Shown: piece after piece, positions 17,692-28,164 of the stretch | Layout: each line of letters begins with the position of its first letter | Position numbering within the stretch: the first letter of the stretch is position 1 | Origin: Brevinematales bacterium | GTDB lineage: Bacteria; Spirochaetota; Brevinematia; Brevinematales; Thermospiraceae | DNA length: 64,000 nucleotides | Direction of reading: 5' to 3' | Assembly (NCBI GenBank): GCA_013177995.1 | Contig: JABLXN010000008.1 | Span: forward strand, 1-64,000 | Made by a program: the position numbers and the translations under genes | Notes under the pieces: model-generated | Told to the model about the DNA's origin: nothing | What the model saw: only the letters and a program-made list of their open reading frames with translations | The model's database searches: none

Positions 17692-18453
17692 TCACTTTAT
17701 CAGGCGATAAACAGACACAATCATCCCATTATGAACCCTATGCAAAAACCTGAGAAACTTCGAGGAACAATACTGACACAGCGTCTCATAATCCTCTCGA
17801 AATTGAGCCTCAAATCGAGATCCACCTTTTGACTCTCCATGAATACGAAAAGCAGAAAGTTTATCAGAAAGAACAAGAGGTTTATGCCCCTTTGACAACA
17901 ACCGAAGCCAGTAATCATAATCCATCGTATAGTGCTTTCTCTCATCAAAAAAACCCACCTGTTCCAAAGCTTCTTTTCTCCAGAAAGTACTTGGCTGAAT
18001 AATACAATTCATCACATACAACGACTGAGGAAACCCCACTTTCCGCCAGAGTTTTTTGTAGAGAGCAATGGGCTGTTGAATCCTTTTCCCGTGGGCATCC
18101 ACGATGATTCCATCTCCCGTTACCCACAACGCCTCTGGATGACTCTCAAAAGCCTCCCGCACCTTTACAAGTGCCCCAGGAAGATAATAATCATCCGAAT
18201 TGAGATATGCCACAATGTCTCCCGTGGCTCTTCGAAGCCCCTTATTGATGGCATCTGTCTGTCCCCTGTCCTTTTCAGAAACCCAATGAATAGCCTCTCC
18301 ATACGAGCGAAGAATCTCTACCGTCCCATCAGTAGATCCACCATCAACGACCAAAACTTCCTTTTCTACCCCTTGCTGCGAAAGAACACTATCTATCGTT
18401 TCCCTGATGAACTGAGCCTGGTTATAAGAAGGTATCACAATGAAAAATTTCAT
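17692..18453 (-). CDS. Glycosyltransferase family 2
   Basis: A compact GT-A enzyme of 253 residues with FIVIPSYNQAQFIRETIDS, VVDGGSTDGTVEIL and the metal-binding YLNSDDYYLPGA. This subgroup is usual in O-antigen loci and acts in the cytoplasm on lipid-linked sugars. It overlaps the DUF2304 gene by 4 bases. The nearest relative within this window is the GT2 at 21689-22531, which has the same VVDGGSTDGT motif. Substrate unknown. Confidence 0.88.
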   Translation of the reverse strand: MKFFIVIPSYNQAQFIRETIDSVLSQQGVEKEVLVVDGGSTDGTVEILRSYGEAIHWVSEKDRGQTDAINKGLRRATGDIVAYLNSDDYYLPGALVKVREAFESHPEALWVTGDGIIVDAHGKRIQQPIALYKKLWRKVGFPQSLYVMNCIIQPSTFWRKEALEQVGFFDERKHYTMDYDYWLRLLSKGHKPLVLSDKLSAFRIHGESKGGSRFEAQFREDYETLCQYCSSKFLRFLHRVHNGMIVSVYRLIK

Positions 18454-18812
18454 TTCTTTTTCTCCTTTTCCCCCCTCAACTTCTCAAGCTCATGCCTTGT
18501 TAACCCAAGCTCCTGGGTAAGCTCTATCACCCTTTTTGAAAGCCGGGAAATCACCACCGAGAACTGGACAAGAATCAAGAGAAGTGCCCCTATCAAGATC
18601 AAAAGAAGAGCCACAGGAGGATAATGAATCCCCACAAGACGTGCCAAATATTCAAGACCATCTCTCCACACAGAAAAAATGAGTAGAACACCCCCAAAAA
18701 AAAGCCAGAGAATGGCATACTCCTCATGGATTCGTCTTTTGAAAACCAGAGGAAAAATAAGCCCAAGATAGAATACACTTCCTATAATCGCCACTATTTG
18801 AACCCTATTCAT
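18450..18812 (-). CDS. DUF2304 membrane protein
   Basis: A 120-residue protein with three hydrophobic segments and a charged C-terminal tail likely to form a coiled coil (about 88-120). The pattern (RRIHEEYAILWLF, then a membrane helix and ELTQELGLTRHELEKL) fits DUF2304, a family usually found beside dolichyl-phosphate-mannose-type glycosyltransferases, as here. It may anchor or regulate the neighbouring polyprenyl-phosphate glycosyltransferase; that role is inferred from neighbourhood. Confidence 0.8.
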   Translation of the reverse strand: MNRVQIVAIIGSVFYLGLIFPLVFKRRIHEEYAILWLFFGGVLLIFSVWRDGLEYLARLVGIHYPPVALLLILIGALLLILVQFSVVISRLSKRVIELTQELGLTRHELEKLRGEKEKKK

Positions 18813-18821
18813 TCCTCTCTC

Positions 18822-19526
18822 CTACCGCAAACGATATCGAAGGGCTGTCATAATAATCGCTAACGTCACCTTAATCATATAATAAGCCGAACGCCAGCCA
18901 AAGATAGAAGAATGCCCTCCCATTCTTTCTCTCATCTCAACAGGAACTTCGACTATACGAAAACGGTTTCTTCCCAAGAGAATCACCGCCTCTGGTTCTG
19001 GATAGTCTGTAGGATAATTATACACCATGAAATCAATAACGTCTTTGTTATACGCACGAAACCCGGAAGTGTTGTCCGTAATCCATTGCCGGATCAGAAG
19101 CGAATTCAGAACCTCAAAAAACCATATCCCGATCCGTCTTCCTATGGTTGACTGAAACGAAGACTTCTGCCCCGGCAAAAACCTCGAACCAATGACCGCG
19201 TCCGCCCTTCCTTCATGCAAAGGACCAAGAAGTTTGTCTATCTCAGAAGCCAAGTGTTGCCCATCCCCATCAAACTGAATAGCCACATCATACCCATATC
19301 TGTGGGCATACTTGAGCCCCGTCTGGACTGCCCCTCCTATCCCCAAGTTCGTGGGGAGTTCCACCACAAGCGCCCCTTTTTCTTTCGCAATACGGGCTGT
19401 GTGATCACGAGAACCATCACTCACCACAAGGACATCAAAATCAGGCACGTGGGTATGGAGATCATCGATCACTTTCCCTATAGCTTCTTCCTCATTGTAG
19501 GCCGGAACAATCACCAGTACCTTCAT
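18822..19526 (-). CDS. Polyprenyl-phosphate glycosyltransferase (DPM1-like GT2)
   Basis: A 234-residue GT2 enzyme with [35 protein letters not shown] and the catalytic D-G-D-G-Q-H. The lack of C-terminal membrane helices and the short length fit soluble dolichol-phosphate mannose synthase relatives, which load a sugar onto undecaprenyl phosphate. The pairing with DUF2304 (9 bp downstream) is common. It overlaps fcl by 4 bases. The lipid-linked sugar could feed the GT-C-like protein at 57202-59001, but that is speculation. Confidence 0.88.
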   Translation of the reverse strand: MKVLVIVPAYNEEEAIGKVIDDLHTHVPDFDVLVVSDGSRDHTARIAKEKGALVVELPTNLGIGGAVQTGLKYAHRYGYDVAIQFDGDGQHLASEIDKLLGPLHEGRADAVIGSRFLPGQKSSFQSTIGRRIGIWFFEVLNSLLIRQWITDNTSGFRAYNKDVIDFMVYNYPTDYPEPEAVILLGRNRFRIVEVPVEMRERMGGHSSIFGWRSAYYMIKVTLAIIMTALRYRLR

Positions 19527-20476
19527 CGTTTCTCCCTTGCCACAATCTCGTCATAGTGGTCAACCATCCACTGATAGGCCAAGCGAAGCCCTTCTTCCAG
19601 AGAAACCTTCGGACGCCAACCCAAAGAAAAAAGACGCGACACATCTAAAAGCTTTCGTGGTGTCCCATCTGGCTTTGACGTATCATAGATCACCTCACCC
19701 TCAAAACCACTGATACGACGAATCATCTCCACAAGTTCCCGGATACTAACATCCTCCCCCACCCCGACATTTATATGGAGCCCATCACTATAATGATTCA
19801 TGAGAAAAACTAAAGCATCAGCTAAATCATCAATATAGAGAAACTCACGCCTCGGAGAACCTGTCCCCCACACGGTTACCGACCTCTGGTTATTTTTCTT
19901 TGCCTCATAGAACTTGCGAAGAAGCGCAGGGATCACATGCGAATTCTGAAGATCAAAATTATCATGTGGTCCATAAAGGTTCGTAGGCATAGCCGAGATA
20001 AAATCACACCCATACTGTTGGCGGTAAAACTTGGTCATCTCCAGTCCTGCAATCTTGGCAACTGCATACGCCTCATTGGTGACTTCAAGAGAACCGGTCA
20101 AAAGGTACTCTTCCTTGATTGGCTGGGGACAAAGTTTCGGATAAATACAGGAACTTCCCAAAAACAAAAGCTTCTTCACCCCATAGGTATAGGCTGTATG
20201 AATCACATTTGTCGCGATAGCCAAATTCTGATAAATAAAATCGGCTGGATAGGTAGCATTGGCCAAAATTCCCCCTACCTTGGCCGCCGAAAGAAACACA
20301 TACTCCGGCCTCTCGGAAGCAAAAAAGGCCTCCACTTCTGCCTGTTTAGTGAGATCAAGTTCCTGATGAGTCCTCACCACAATATGAGTGTAGCCCTCTC
20401 TTTCCAGAGCCCGAACAATAGCACTTCCCACAAGCCCCCTGTGCCCGGCAACATAGATTTTTGCGTTTTTTTCCAT
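19523..20476 (-). CDS. fcl: GDP-L-fucose synthase
   Basis: A short-chain dehydrogenase of 317 residues (normal about 310-320). It has the NADP-binding [17 protein letters not shown] near the N terminus and the catalytic Y-x3-K in [10 protein letters not shown]. It converts the keto-deoxy sugar made by Gmd into GDP-L-fucose by epimerisation and reduction. It lies 3 bp downstream of gmd and the two form the full two-step route from GDP-mannose. The conserved [12 protein letters not shown] segment is present. Confidence 0.95.
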   Translation of the reverse strand: MEKNAKIYVAGHRGLVGSAIVRALEREGYTHIVVRTHQELDLTKQAEVEAFFASERPEYVFLSAAKVGGILANATYPADFIYQNLAIATNVIHTAYTYGVKKLLFLGSSCIYPKLCPQPIKEEYLLTGSLEVTNEAYAVAKIAGLEMTKFYRQQYGCDFISAMPTNLYGPHDNFDLQNSHVIPALLRKFYEAKKNNQRSVTVWGTGSPRREFLYIDDLADALVFLMNHYSDGLHINVGVGEDVSIRELVEMIRRISGFEGEVIYDTSKPDGTPRKLLDVSRLFSLGWRPKVSLEEGLRLAYQWMVDHYDEIVAREKR

Positions 20477-20479
20477 TCT

Positions 20480-21571
20480 TCACTCCGAGAACTTGTAGGT
20501 TTTGAACCCTTCCGTCTTGAGAAGGTGATCTCTTTTGGCCTCTTCCATGTCATGAGCGATCATATCCTTCACAAGATCCTGCAAGGTATGTTTTGGTTTC
20601 CAGCCAAGCTTGGTTCGCGCCTTTGTAGCATCCCCGAGAAGAATATCCACCTCCGTCGGTCGGAAATACCGAGGATCAACCTCTACCACTACCTCTCCTG
20701 TATCCGTGCGAATACCCTTTTCATTCACACCTTCACCTTCCCACTTCAGGGGAATCCCCACTTCAGCAAAGGCCATCTCCACGAATTCTCGCACCTCATG
20801 AGTTTCTCCCGTAGCGAGGACATAATCCTCCGGCTGGTCCTGTTGGAGAATGAGCCACATCCCTTCCACATAATCCTTCGCATGCCCCCAATCTCGCTTC
20901 GCATTGAGGTTCCCCAAATAGAGCTTCTTCTGATGCCCCAACTTGATACGACACACCGCTCTCGTAATCTTTCTGGTAACAAAGGTCTCTCCTCGCAGGG
21001 GACTTTCATGATTGAAGAGTATCCCATTGCAGGCAAACATATGATAAGCCTCACGATAGTTCACCGTAATCCAGTAGGCGTAGAGCTTGGCCGCTGCATA
21101 GGGACTTCGCGGATAAAACGGTGTTGTCTCATTCTGGGGAATAGCCTGAACCTTGCCATATAATTCAGAGGTGGATGCCTGATAAAAACGCGTCTTGTTT
21201 TCCAGTTTCAAAATACGAATAGCCTCCAACAAACGAAGCGTACCTAATGCATCCGCATTGGCCGTATATTCAGGAGTCTCAAACGAAACCTGCACATGCG
21301 ACTGAGCCGCAAGGTTATAAATCTCATCTGGTTGAACCTCCTGAACAATACGGATGAGATTGGTCGAATCCGTCATATCCCCATAATGAAGAATAAGCCT
21401 CTTGTCCGGATCATGCGGATCCTGATACAGATGGTCAATACGATGCGTATTGAAAAGTGAGCTTCTTCGCTTCACTCCATGGACTTCGTACCCTTTGCTG
21501 AGTAAAAACTCCGTGAGATACGCTCCATCCTGTCCCGTAATACCTGTAATCAGGGCTCGTTTCATTTTCAA
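20480..21571 (-). CDS. gmd: GDP-mannose 4,6-dehydratase
   Basis: A 363-residue SDR enzyme with [14 protein letters not shown] at the N terminus, [10 protein letters not shown], and the catalytic Y-x3-K in [10 protein letters not shown]. It dehydrates GDP-D-mannose to GDP-4-keto-6-deoxymannose, the first step to GDP-fucose. The length and the NADP-binding [10 protein letters not shown] motif are normal. It is followed by fcl. A 117-bp AT-rich gap upstream separates it from the GT2 gene and may hold a promoter, but no strong match is seen. Confidence 0.96.
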   Translation of the reverse strand: MKMKRALITGITGQDGAYLTEFLLSKGYEVHGVKRRSSLFNTHRIDHLYQDPHDPDKRLILHYGDMTDSTNLIRIVQEVQPDEIYNLAAQSHVQVSFETPEYTANADALGTLRLLEAIRILKLENKTRFYQASTSELYGKVQAIPQNETTPFYPRSPYAAAKLYAYWITVNYREAYHMFACNGILFNHESPLRGETFVTRKITRAVCRIKLGHQKKLYLGNLNAKRDWGHAKDYVEGMWLILQQDQPEDYVLATGETHEVREFVEMAFAEVGIPLKWEGEGVNEKGIRTDTGEVVVEVDPRYFRPTEVDILLGDATKARTKLGWKPKHTLQDLVKDMIAHDMEEAKRDHLLKTEGFKTYKFSE

Positions 21572-21688
21572 ACCTCTCTTATTTTTCTCTTGATATTATA
21601 GATAATTATAGAAAAAAAATCAATAGAAACTTTTATCACACGCATTTCTTCTCTTCCTGTACTTTTATCATTTCCTTTAAGAACCAGA

Positions 21689-22531
21689 CTAAGCTTTTTT
21701 AGAAAAAATCTTTCTTCGTTTACAAAAATATACCAACTTGTGCCAAACCACAGAAGGCACAAGATTTTTACCCATATCTATCAAAAAAGAGAACAAAAAC
21801 CTAAAAAAATAATACAAATGAACCCTATACACAAGACCTGAAGAAAGATTATCCCTTACTCTCACAACTTTCCACCACTCTAAAACAGAAGCTGCTTGTT
21901 TCTTATTAGAAACCCCCTCCACATCAACTATAGACACGATATTTTCCCTATAGGCAAAAGAAGAGTGGAAGACAAAAAAAGCCCGATAAAAAAAATCAAA
22001 ATCGGCCGCTATACGAAAACGGATATCAAACAAAAGTCTTTGACACAGAGTGGTTTTCATAAAAACCGATTGATGGGAAAAAATCATCCCTTTCCATAAT
22101 TGGTGGGGATCAGGATTGGCTTTTTGGAAAACAAAAAAATCGCCATAATCAAGAAGCACATCCCCATACAGAATATCCACTTTATCCAGACCCTCAGCCT
22201 TAAACATATTTTCTATCGCCTTTTCTGAAAAGAACTTATCCCCCGCATTCATAAAACATATCCACTCACCATGAGCCTTATGAATACCTTTGTTCATGGC
22301 ATCATAGATACCCTTATCTCTTTCTGAGATCACACACGCCATATGATTTTTATAACGCATGATGATATCAAGCGTTCCATCCGTCGATCCCCCATCCACA
22401 ACAATATATTCTTTCAGAGGATATGTTTGCGAGATAACACTTTCTATGGTTTCCTCAATATATTCTTTAGCCTGATAACATATAGTGATAATAGTAACAA
22501 GTGGCTTTTGGCCATCGTTAGGCATGGTCAT
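21689..22531 (-). CDS. Glycosyltransferase family 2
   Basis: A GT-A enzyme with VTIITICYQAKEYIEETIES, VVDGGSTDGTLDII and CFMNAGDKFFSEKA, the WcaE/PssE-like layout of enzymes in capsule loci. I chose ATG at 22531 (280 aa), preceded by GGAGG at 10 bases; it lies 14 bases inside the upstream gene. A hydrophobic and basic C-terminal stretch (about 235-275) may sit against the membrane. Substrate unknown. Confidence 0.86.
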   Translation of the reverse strand: MTMPNDGQKPLVTIITICYQAKEYIEETIESVISQTYPLKEYIVVDGGSTDGTLDIIMRYKNHMACVISERDKGIYDAMNKGIHKAHGEWICFMNAGDKFFSEKAIENMFKAEGLDKVDILYGDVLLDYGDFFVFQKANPDPHQLWKGMIFSHQSVFMKTTLCQRLLFDIRFRIAADFDFFYRAFFVFHSSFAYRENIVSIVDVEGVSNKKQAASVLEWWKVVRVRDNLSSGLVYRVHLYYFFRFLFSFLIDMGKNLVPSVVWHKLVYFCKRRKIFSKKA

Positions 22532-23624
22532 TTTGTATTTTCCTCCACACTCTCTCATAAAAAGCTAACGTTTTTTGAAAGGTTTTCTCCCAACTAAATT
22601 TCTGAGCTTGAGCAAATCCTTTCTCCTTCATAGACAATCGAATTCCTGGATTATTGAGAAGAGCCCTTACTCCTTCAACAAACTCCCCTTCATTTTCAGG
22701 ATTGCACAAAATACCAGCCTCCCCTACCACCTCAGGAAGAGAAGAAGAATAAGACACAACCACAGGGCATCCCGCCTGCATCGCCTCAAGTGGTGGAATT
22801 CCAAAACCTTCATAAAAAGAAGGATAAACCAAACAGAGAGCATTGTTATACAGCATATTTAACTTTTCAATAGAAAGCCCCTGATAATGGTACACTCTAT
22901 CCTGAATATCTTGCAACAGTCTTTTTTCTTCCGCTGAAAAATCTCCTCCACCAACAACTACAAGAGAGAGAGAAGGCAAATTTTTTGTTATAGAGAGGGC
23001 TACAGGAAAATTTTTGTATGGAGCTCTACTTCCCACATAAAGAATATATGTTTTATTGCTTATTTCAGGAAAAGACTGAGAAAGATCCTCTTTTGGCTTA
23101 TGCAATGGTTTATACCCTTCGTGGGCCGCATGATAAATCACCTCTATCTCTTTATCAGAAGCCTTTGGATAAAACCGTAATAAATCTCTCTTGGTATTCT
23201 CAGAAACACAAATAATCCCATAGGATTGAAGAATAGCCGTCCTCTTATGCCATTTCTCTATTTCCCTTTCATAAAAAGGAAACGCGTAGGGATAATACTC
23301 ATGAATAAAATCGTGAACAGTGGTAATATTATAAACATCCTTTTGAAGGGAAATACGATAATAACTACTATGAAAAAGAGAGGGAGAAGGGATTTTCCTC
23401 AGAAAAAAAGGTATATGAGCAAATAGCCTTCCTGTAAATAAATTTAATTTCTTTATCTCATGAGCATATCCTACAAAAATATTATTGTTGTGCCCCTCAT
23501 AAATAAGGAGAGAATTTTCTATCTCCCTTATCAATCTTTTCTGAATCTCGGCCCAGTAGTAGGATATACCTCCGGACGTTTGCATGGAAAAGATAATGTT
23601 ATCGTGGATAATGTTCTTCTTCAT
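22518..23624 (-). CDS. Glycosyltransferase family 4
   Basis: A 368-residue GT-B enzyme. The N-terminal MQTSGGISYYWAEIQKRL gives the glycine-rich acceptor loop, and the C-terminal half has YVGSRAPYKNFPVAL and YPSFYEGFGIPPLEAMQAGCPV with the E-x7-E pair. This is the mannosyltransferase-like GT4 type that often works with GDP-mannose, consistent with gmd in the same cluster. It overlaps the preceding GT4 gene by 4 bases. Confidence 0.9.
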   Translation of the reverse strand: MKKNIIHDNIIFSMQTSGGISYYWAEIQKRLIREIENSLLIYEGHNNNIFVGYAHEIKKLNLFTGRLFAHIPFFLRKIPSPSLFHSSYYRISLQKDVYNITTVHDFIHEYYPYAFPFYEREIEKWHKRTAILQSYGIICVSENTKRDLLRFYPKASDKEIEVIYHAAHEGYKPLHKPKEDLSQSFPEISNKTYILYVGSRAPYKNFPVALSITKNLPSLSLVVVGGGDFSAEEKRLLQDIQDRVYHYQGLSIEKLNMLYNNALCLVYPSFYEGFGIPPLEAMQAGCPVVVSYSSSLPEVVGEAGILCNPENEGEFVEGVRALLNNPGIRLSMKEKGFAQAQKFSWEKTFQKTLAFYERVWRKIQNDHA

Positions 23625-24865
23625 TTTTCATTCCCCAAAATTTTCTGATATAAAGCCATATATTTTCTTCCCACAATCTCACTGGAAAACTCTTTTTCCA
23701 CCTTTGCTCTCGCATTCTGACATAGCTTCTCATACTCTGGATAAGCTAATACCCACTCAATACCTCTCGCCAAATCCTCAGCATCATATGGTCTCGCCAA
23801 ATATCCATTTACCTCATGTTCTATCATATCTCCATTTCCACCAATATCAAACGCTACAACTGGCGTACCACACGCCAAGGATTCCATAATAGCATTCGAC
23901 AAATTCTCTTGCAAACTGGGAACCACCATTACATCAGCAGCACTATACAGAGTTACTAAACTTACCTCATCTTGAAGTTTTCCTACATAATGCACCCGAA
24001 AACCAAAATCAGGAGCACGCTTTGGTTCTCCACTTCCAAAGACAATCAGTTCAATATCATTCCCCTTGAGAAACCTAAAAGCTTCTTTCAATTCTTTAAA
24101 ACCTTTCCTCGGATCACTTGTGGCACTCATAGCTCCAAAAAGTATTAATCTTTTATTAGAGGGAAAATTCCACAGTTTTCTAGCCTTTTCCTTATCAAAG
24201 GGTTTGAAAAGATTTGTATCTATAGGATTGGGTAAAAAGACTACATTTTTCCCACGAAAAAGACTACTTTCTTTCGCGCAATTCCCAATCCACTGACTAA
24301 GCCCTACAATTGTTAGATTTTGAATTTTTTGAAAAACTCTCTCCTTGCGACACCAAACCTTTCTACTAATATCTTTTTCGCTTTGACTTCTCAAAACCCT
24401 ACATTTACCACATTTCTTCTCATAACTACCGCAACCTTCGTCGTAATGACATCCACCTGTGAAAGCCCACATGTCATGTAAACTCCATACAACCGGCTTT
24501 TTGATTCTCCCTATATCTTCTACACTCAACATCCCCGCCGCTACCCAATGTAAATGAACTATGTCCGGATTTAATTTATTTAGAATTTTCCTCACTTTTC
24601 TATTACCCCAAATAGCCGTAGAAAAAAGAGTGGGAGATCTCTTCTTATACCGCATCAATGGCAGTTGATCAAGGGGAAATCTGAAAAGATTAATAAACTT
24701 TTCTGCCTTTGTTTCTGGTCCAATGACAGTATAATCATCTCCCTGTTTGTCCTGAACCAACATATAACTTTCTACCCCAAGAGAGAGAAGAGCCCTATGA
24801 AGACGATACGCAGCTCGAGCAGCACCACCACCAGCATCAAAGGTATTTATTATAAGAACCTTCAT
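23621..24865 (-). CDS. Glycosyltransferase family 4 (WcaL-like)
   Basis: A GT-B enzyme of 414 residues. It begins with KVLIINTFDAGGGAARAAYR, has a cysteine-rich insert after TGG (CHYDEGCGSYEKKCGKC, around 140-156) typical of this subgroup, and ends with SLQENLSNAIMESLACGTPVV. I chose ATG at 24865, which forms TGATG with the pyruvyl transferase stop and has AGAGGA upstream; the GTG 6 bases earlier is less likely. It is part of the glycan operon; substrate unknown. Confidence 0.9.
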   Translation of the reverse strand: MKVLIINTFDAGGGAARAAYRLHRALLSLGVESYMLVQDKQGDDYTVIGPETKAEKFINLFRFPLDQLPLMRYKKRSPTLFSTAIWGNRKVRKILNKLNPDIVHLHWVAAGMLSVEDIGRIKKPVVWSLHDMWAFTGGCHYDEGCGSYEKKCGKCRVLRSQSEKDISRKVWCRKERVFQKIQNLTIVGLSQWIGNCAKESSLFRGKNVVFLPNPIDTNLFKPFDKEKARKLWNFPSNKRLILFGAMSATSDPRKGFKELKEAFRFLKGNDIELIVFGSGEPKRAPDFGFRVHYVGKLQDEVSLVTLYSAADVMVVPSLQENLSNAIMESLACGTPVVAFDIGGNGDMIEHEVNGYLARPYDAEDLARGIEWVLAYPEYEKLCQNARAKVEKEFSSEIVGRKYMALYQKILGNEK

Positions 24866-26013
24866 CACCACAATCCTCTCAATTCCTCTACATATACATT
24901 CAAATGCACATATACTTTCTCGATGTCAAATACAAACCTATCCTCTTCATTTCTAATAATTGTCGAGTCTATTGTTTGCTCTTGTAAAGAAATATATCTT
25001 TCTTTATAAAATCCATTTTTGTCAATATCACTCAAAAAGCCAATGATTTTTCCTTTTTGGGGTTCTGTATAATCTAATATATAGTTTTTGCCACTTACCA
25101 TAGTTTGCATAACTACGGCATGAAATCTCATACCGATATTAAAATACGCATTCTGATAAGTTTCTATAGTCTGTTTAAGCGTCAGGTTGGAATTTTGCAC
25201 ATAAATATTGGGTAAATTTAAATCCATCGCTATATCATTCAAAAAAAATCTATCATCATTACCTATATGAAAATAATGCATTGGTATCAATCGTATTTCT
25301 CTCTGGGAATATTTAAGTGCTACGTCCTTTACAAAATTTTTTAAATTTCTATCAATGTCATTACAATCTTTCCCTTGTATATATTCAGATGGAAATTTTC
25401 TCAAATTAATAGCAACATACTCTTGGGGAACAGGAATATTTCTTTTACCAAACTCTAATACACTCTCCACAGCAGGATCATAGCTAGTCTTTATAAAAGC
25501 ATAATCAAAAAACTTTCCTTCCTCCTTACAAAAATATTTCAGTCTTTCTTTTGATAGACTATCCCTAAGAATGACAAGATCGCTATGTTCTACTATTTCC
25601 AATACTGATTTCCAATATTTTTTCTTAAAAAGAGGCCCCACACCACACCCCAACAAAGCCGTTTTCTTTGCCAACTTTCTTGCTTTTTTAAAAGCATACT
25701 CAATCATAAATAATTCATCTAAATCCATTAGAGGACCTCCGCCCATTATCACTATATCCGAACACCTTATGGCATTGTCAAGTTGCCGAGAATCCTTGCT
25801 GTCAAATATTGATATTTTTATGTCTTTTGATATTATTTCTTTATAAAAATCATAATCTTCAACAATAGTTCTTTGACTAAAAAATGGATACAAACTTCCA
25901 AGTTGAATTTCAAAATCACCAAAAGACTTCTTGAAAAAAGAAATTAATCCCGCCACTATCGCCCTATCTCCAATTGTCTCCGTTCCATACCACCCTATAA
26001 TAACAATTTTCAT
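24865..26013 (-). CDS. Polysaccharide pyruvyl transferase family protein
   Basis: A 382-residue protein with KIVIIGWYGTETIGDRAIVAG at the start and IVIMGGGPLMD plus TALLGCGVGPLF in the middle, matching the CsaB/WcaK fold (PF04230). Such enzymes add ketal pyruvate from phosphoenolpyruvate to sugars, giving an acidic glycan. It overlaps the radical SAM gene by 4 bases. It is strongly AT-rich, unlike gmd-fcl, which suggests a separate acquisition. Some members of this family have other roles, so the reaction is likely and not certain. Confidence 0.82.
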   Translation of the reverse strand: MKIVIIGWYGTETIGDRAIVAGLISFFKKSFGDFEIQLGSLYPFFSQRTIVEDYDFYKEIISKDIKISIFDSKDSRQLDNAIRCSDIVIMGGGPLMDLDELFMIEYAFKKARKLAKKTALLGCGVGPLFKKKYWKSVLEIVEHSDLVILRDSLSKERLKYFCKEEGKFFDYAFIKTSYDPAVESVLEFGKRNIPVPQEYVAINLRKFPSEYIQGKDCNDIDRNLKNFVKDVALKYSQREIRLIPMHYFHIGNDDRFFLNDIAMDLNLPNIYVQNSNLTLKQTIETYQNAYFNIGMRFHAVVMQTMVSGKNYILDYTEPQKGKIIGFLSDIDKNGFYKERYISLQEQTIDSTIIRNEEDRFVFDIEKVYVHLNVYVEELRGLW

Positions 26014-27167
26014 AACATAAACCTCGCCTTAAACCGATAAAATTTCATAGCAACATTATCTTTTATCATGTATAACAAAAAGTTCCATACATCCTGAAAC
26101 CTTGGTCGCCCACTATAATCGTGAATACAATGATTACAGACATTTTTAACAATATTTTTACGATATTCAATATTTTTTCTGTCAAAAAAGATCTTTTTCC
26201 CCTTTTCTACACGCAAACTCCCAAGACTATCACTTGCCACAGCACAATAATAAATGTTGCCTTTTGAATCCAAGGTAATACCCTCCTCTTGCCAATAACA
26301 ACCAAGCATTCGTTTCGGTTTTTCTGAACAGAGCCATTTAAAAATAGCATAATACTTGAACCTATCTGACAAATGTTCTGAATGATGCATAAGATAATGA
26401 AAAAACTCTATGGCACTTTGCCTAAAAGGAGCCTCCATCACAGAATATTGCTCCCTCAAATCATAATTTCCTATTCTCTTATTCTCAATTCCTAAACGGT
26501 ATTTGATATTATACTTTTTTCTTTTAGCATATGTATCCAGTTCTACTAAATAATTGACATTTTGTTTAACAATAGTACAAGCTACGTCATAACTATCACA
26601 ATATTTGGCTTGATCTCTTATAATTTCATCAATAGAAGCAACTGTCTTTTCAAAGACATTTTCTCTTCCTCTTACAGCATCGTGAATCTTCCCAATACCA
26701 TCAAGAGAAATAGATACATGAAAAAGGATTCCTCTCTTTTTGCATGCATCATAAATTTTTTGAACATGCAAAAGCAATCTCTGAGGAATAAAACCGTTAG
26801 ATATAATGTTCAGATACTTCAAAGATGGTAAATTTAAAATTTTCTCTGCATACGCAGGAAGATTCGAAACAAGCGAAGGCTCTCCTCCATTTATACCTAC
26901 CGATTCAACCTTCTTAAAAATATCATCCTTCATAAACTTTGCAAACTCTTCAACAGAAAACTCGTTTTTATGATCCATTCGCCAAACATTACACATCACA
27001 CATCTTGAGTTACATCGATAGGTTATAGGAAGTTGTAAAACCTTAGGATATTTCTTTCTGCCGCCATTTGGAGAAAACAAATTTGCCGCGAATAAAAAAT
27101 ACAAAACTTTCCCTAGTAAAAAAAACTTCTTATTTTTTTTAATTAGCCTAATTAAAAATTTTCCCAT
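26010..27167 (-). CDS. Radical SAM protein with SPASM-like C terminus, in polysaccharide locus
   Basis: The cluster-binding motif C-N-S-R-C-V-M-C gives CxxxCxxC at residues 52, 56 and 59. NGGEPSL follows near 100. Further cysteines (C-Y-W-Q-E near 300 and C-N-H-C-I-H-D-Y near 350) resemble a SPASM/twitch auxiliary cluster region. I chose ATG at 27167 (385 aa), with AAAGG upstream. In glycan loci such enzymes may modify sugars or act on lipid carriers, but no function can be given here. It overlaps genes on both sides and is very AT-rich. Confidence 0.8.
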   Translation of the reverse strand: MGKFLIRLIKKNKKFFLLGKVLYFLFAANLFSPNGGRKKYPKVLQLPITYRCNSRCVMCNVWRMDHKNEFSVEEFAKFMKDDIFKKVESVGINGGEPSLVSNLPAYAEKILNLPSLKYLNIISNGFIPQRLLLHVQKIYDACKKRGILFHVSISLDGIGKIHDAVRGRENVFEKTVASIDEIIRDQAKYCDSYDVACTIVKQNVNYLVELDTYAKRKKYNIKYRLGIENKRIGNYDLREQYSVMEAPFRQSAIEFFHYLMHHSEHLSDRFKYYAIFKWLCSEKPKRMLGCYWQEEGITLDSKGNIYYCAVASDSLGSLRVEKGKKIFFDRKNIEYRKNIVKNVCNHCIHDYSGRPRFQDVWNFLLYMIKDNVAMKFYRFKARFML

Positions 27168-28092
27168 TTTTAAAAAACCTTTTGATAAATTTATGTAAAA
27201 ATACAAAAAAGCTATCTCTTTTTTTAATCAAATTATATAATCTCACATCCTGCACGATATAATTTGGATGCCTAAATTCCCCTTCGGTTTCATGTAACGT
27301 CACATAGGTATAGGGATTTTTCCCAGCCGTATGTGTGGAATTTTCACCAAAGCCTAAATTAATAATATAATTTTTTTTAGGAATTACTGTAAATTGAAAG
27401 TTTTTATATAATACATAACTCCATTGATAATCCCACGTATCTATCAAACCTTTCCTAACTTTATTAAATATTTTCAATCTCTGTTTTAATTCTTTCTCAT
27501 CAAAAAGAAATTGAAATTGCTTCATGCTCACAATTTCATCAAAATCTTCCAATTCAAAAGAATAATTTTCCCATCTATTTCGCCAAGTAGCCCACCCCCA
27601 AATCATTGGATATATTGAGAATAAATAATCATAAGGCAAATCATCATTCTCATATCCATAATTAAAGCCACTAATCTGCCCAACTCTCATATCATCTTTA
27701 TATATTTCAAGAAGGCCTTCACAAAACCAAAAAAAACTCTGACTGGGCAAAGTGTCATCTTCCAAGATAATACCCATTTCCTCATTCTCAAAAAACCAGG
27801 TAATGGCTTCGCTCACCGCCTTTCCACACCCCAAATTTTTCTCTCTAAATAGAGTTTTTACCTCACATTCCCAGTCAATATGGTTCATCACATATTCTCG
27901 AACAGCCATTACTTTTTCTGTTTCTCCTTCTTTACTCTCCCGTGGGCCATCCGCCCCGATATACAATCGTGGTGGTCTGGCTTTCTTAATAGCTTCAAAC
28001 ACCTGTTTTGTAGTCTCAAGTCTATTAAAGATAAGAAATAAAACAGGAGTCGAAAGTGGCTTAGGTGGAATAAAGTGCGCCACTTCTCTCAT
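27148..28092 (-). CDS. GT-A glycosyltransferase (HlpA/nucleotide-diphospho-sugar transferase-like)
   Basis: The 314 residues contain PVLFLIFNRLETTKQVFEAI at the N terminus and an acidic metal motif I-L-E-D-D-T-L-P-S around 113-121, followed by SIYPMIWGWATWRNRWENY. This combination is found in proteins often labelled haemolytic protein HlpA-like in O-antigen clusters, which are predicted glycosyltransferases. GGGAGT is present 8 bases before the ATG. It is AT-rich in its second half. Acceptor and donor unknown. Confidence 0.8.
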   Translation of the reverse strand: MREVAHFIPPKPLSTPVLFLIFNRLETTKQVFEAIKKARPPRLYIGADGPRESKEGETEKVMAVREYVMNHIDWECEVKTLFREKNLGCGKAVSEAITWFFENEEMGIILEDDTLPSQSFFWFCEGLLEIYKDDMRVGQISGFNYGYENDDLPYDYLFSIYPMIWGWATWRNRWENYSFELEDFDEIVSMKQFQFLFDEKELKQRLKIFNKVRKGLIDTWDYQWSYVLYKNFQFTVIPKKNYIINLGFGENSTHTAGKNPYTYVTLHETEGEFRHPNYIVQDVRLYNLIKKRDSFFVFLHKFIKRFFKNGKIFN

Positions 28093-28164
28093 AGTATTGT
28101 ACTCCCTACAAACTTATTATAAAAAATCACCATAAACAAACATACCAATGAAAAAAATACCCCC

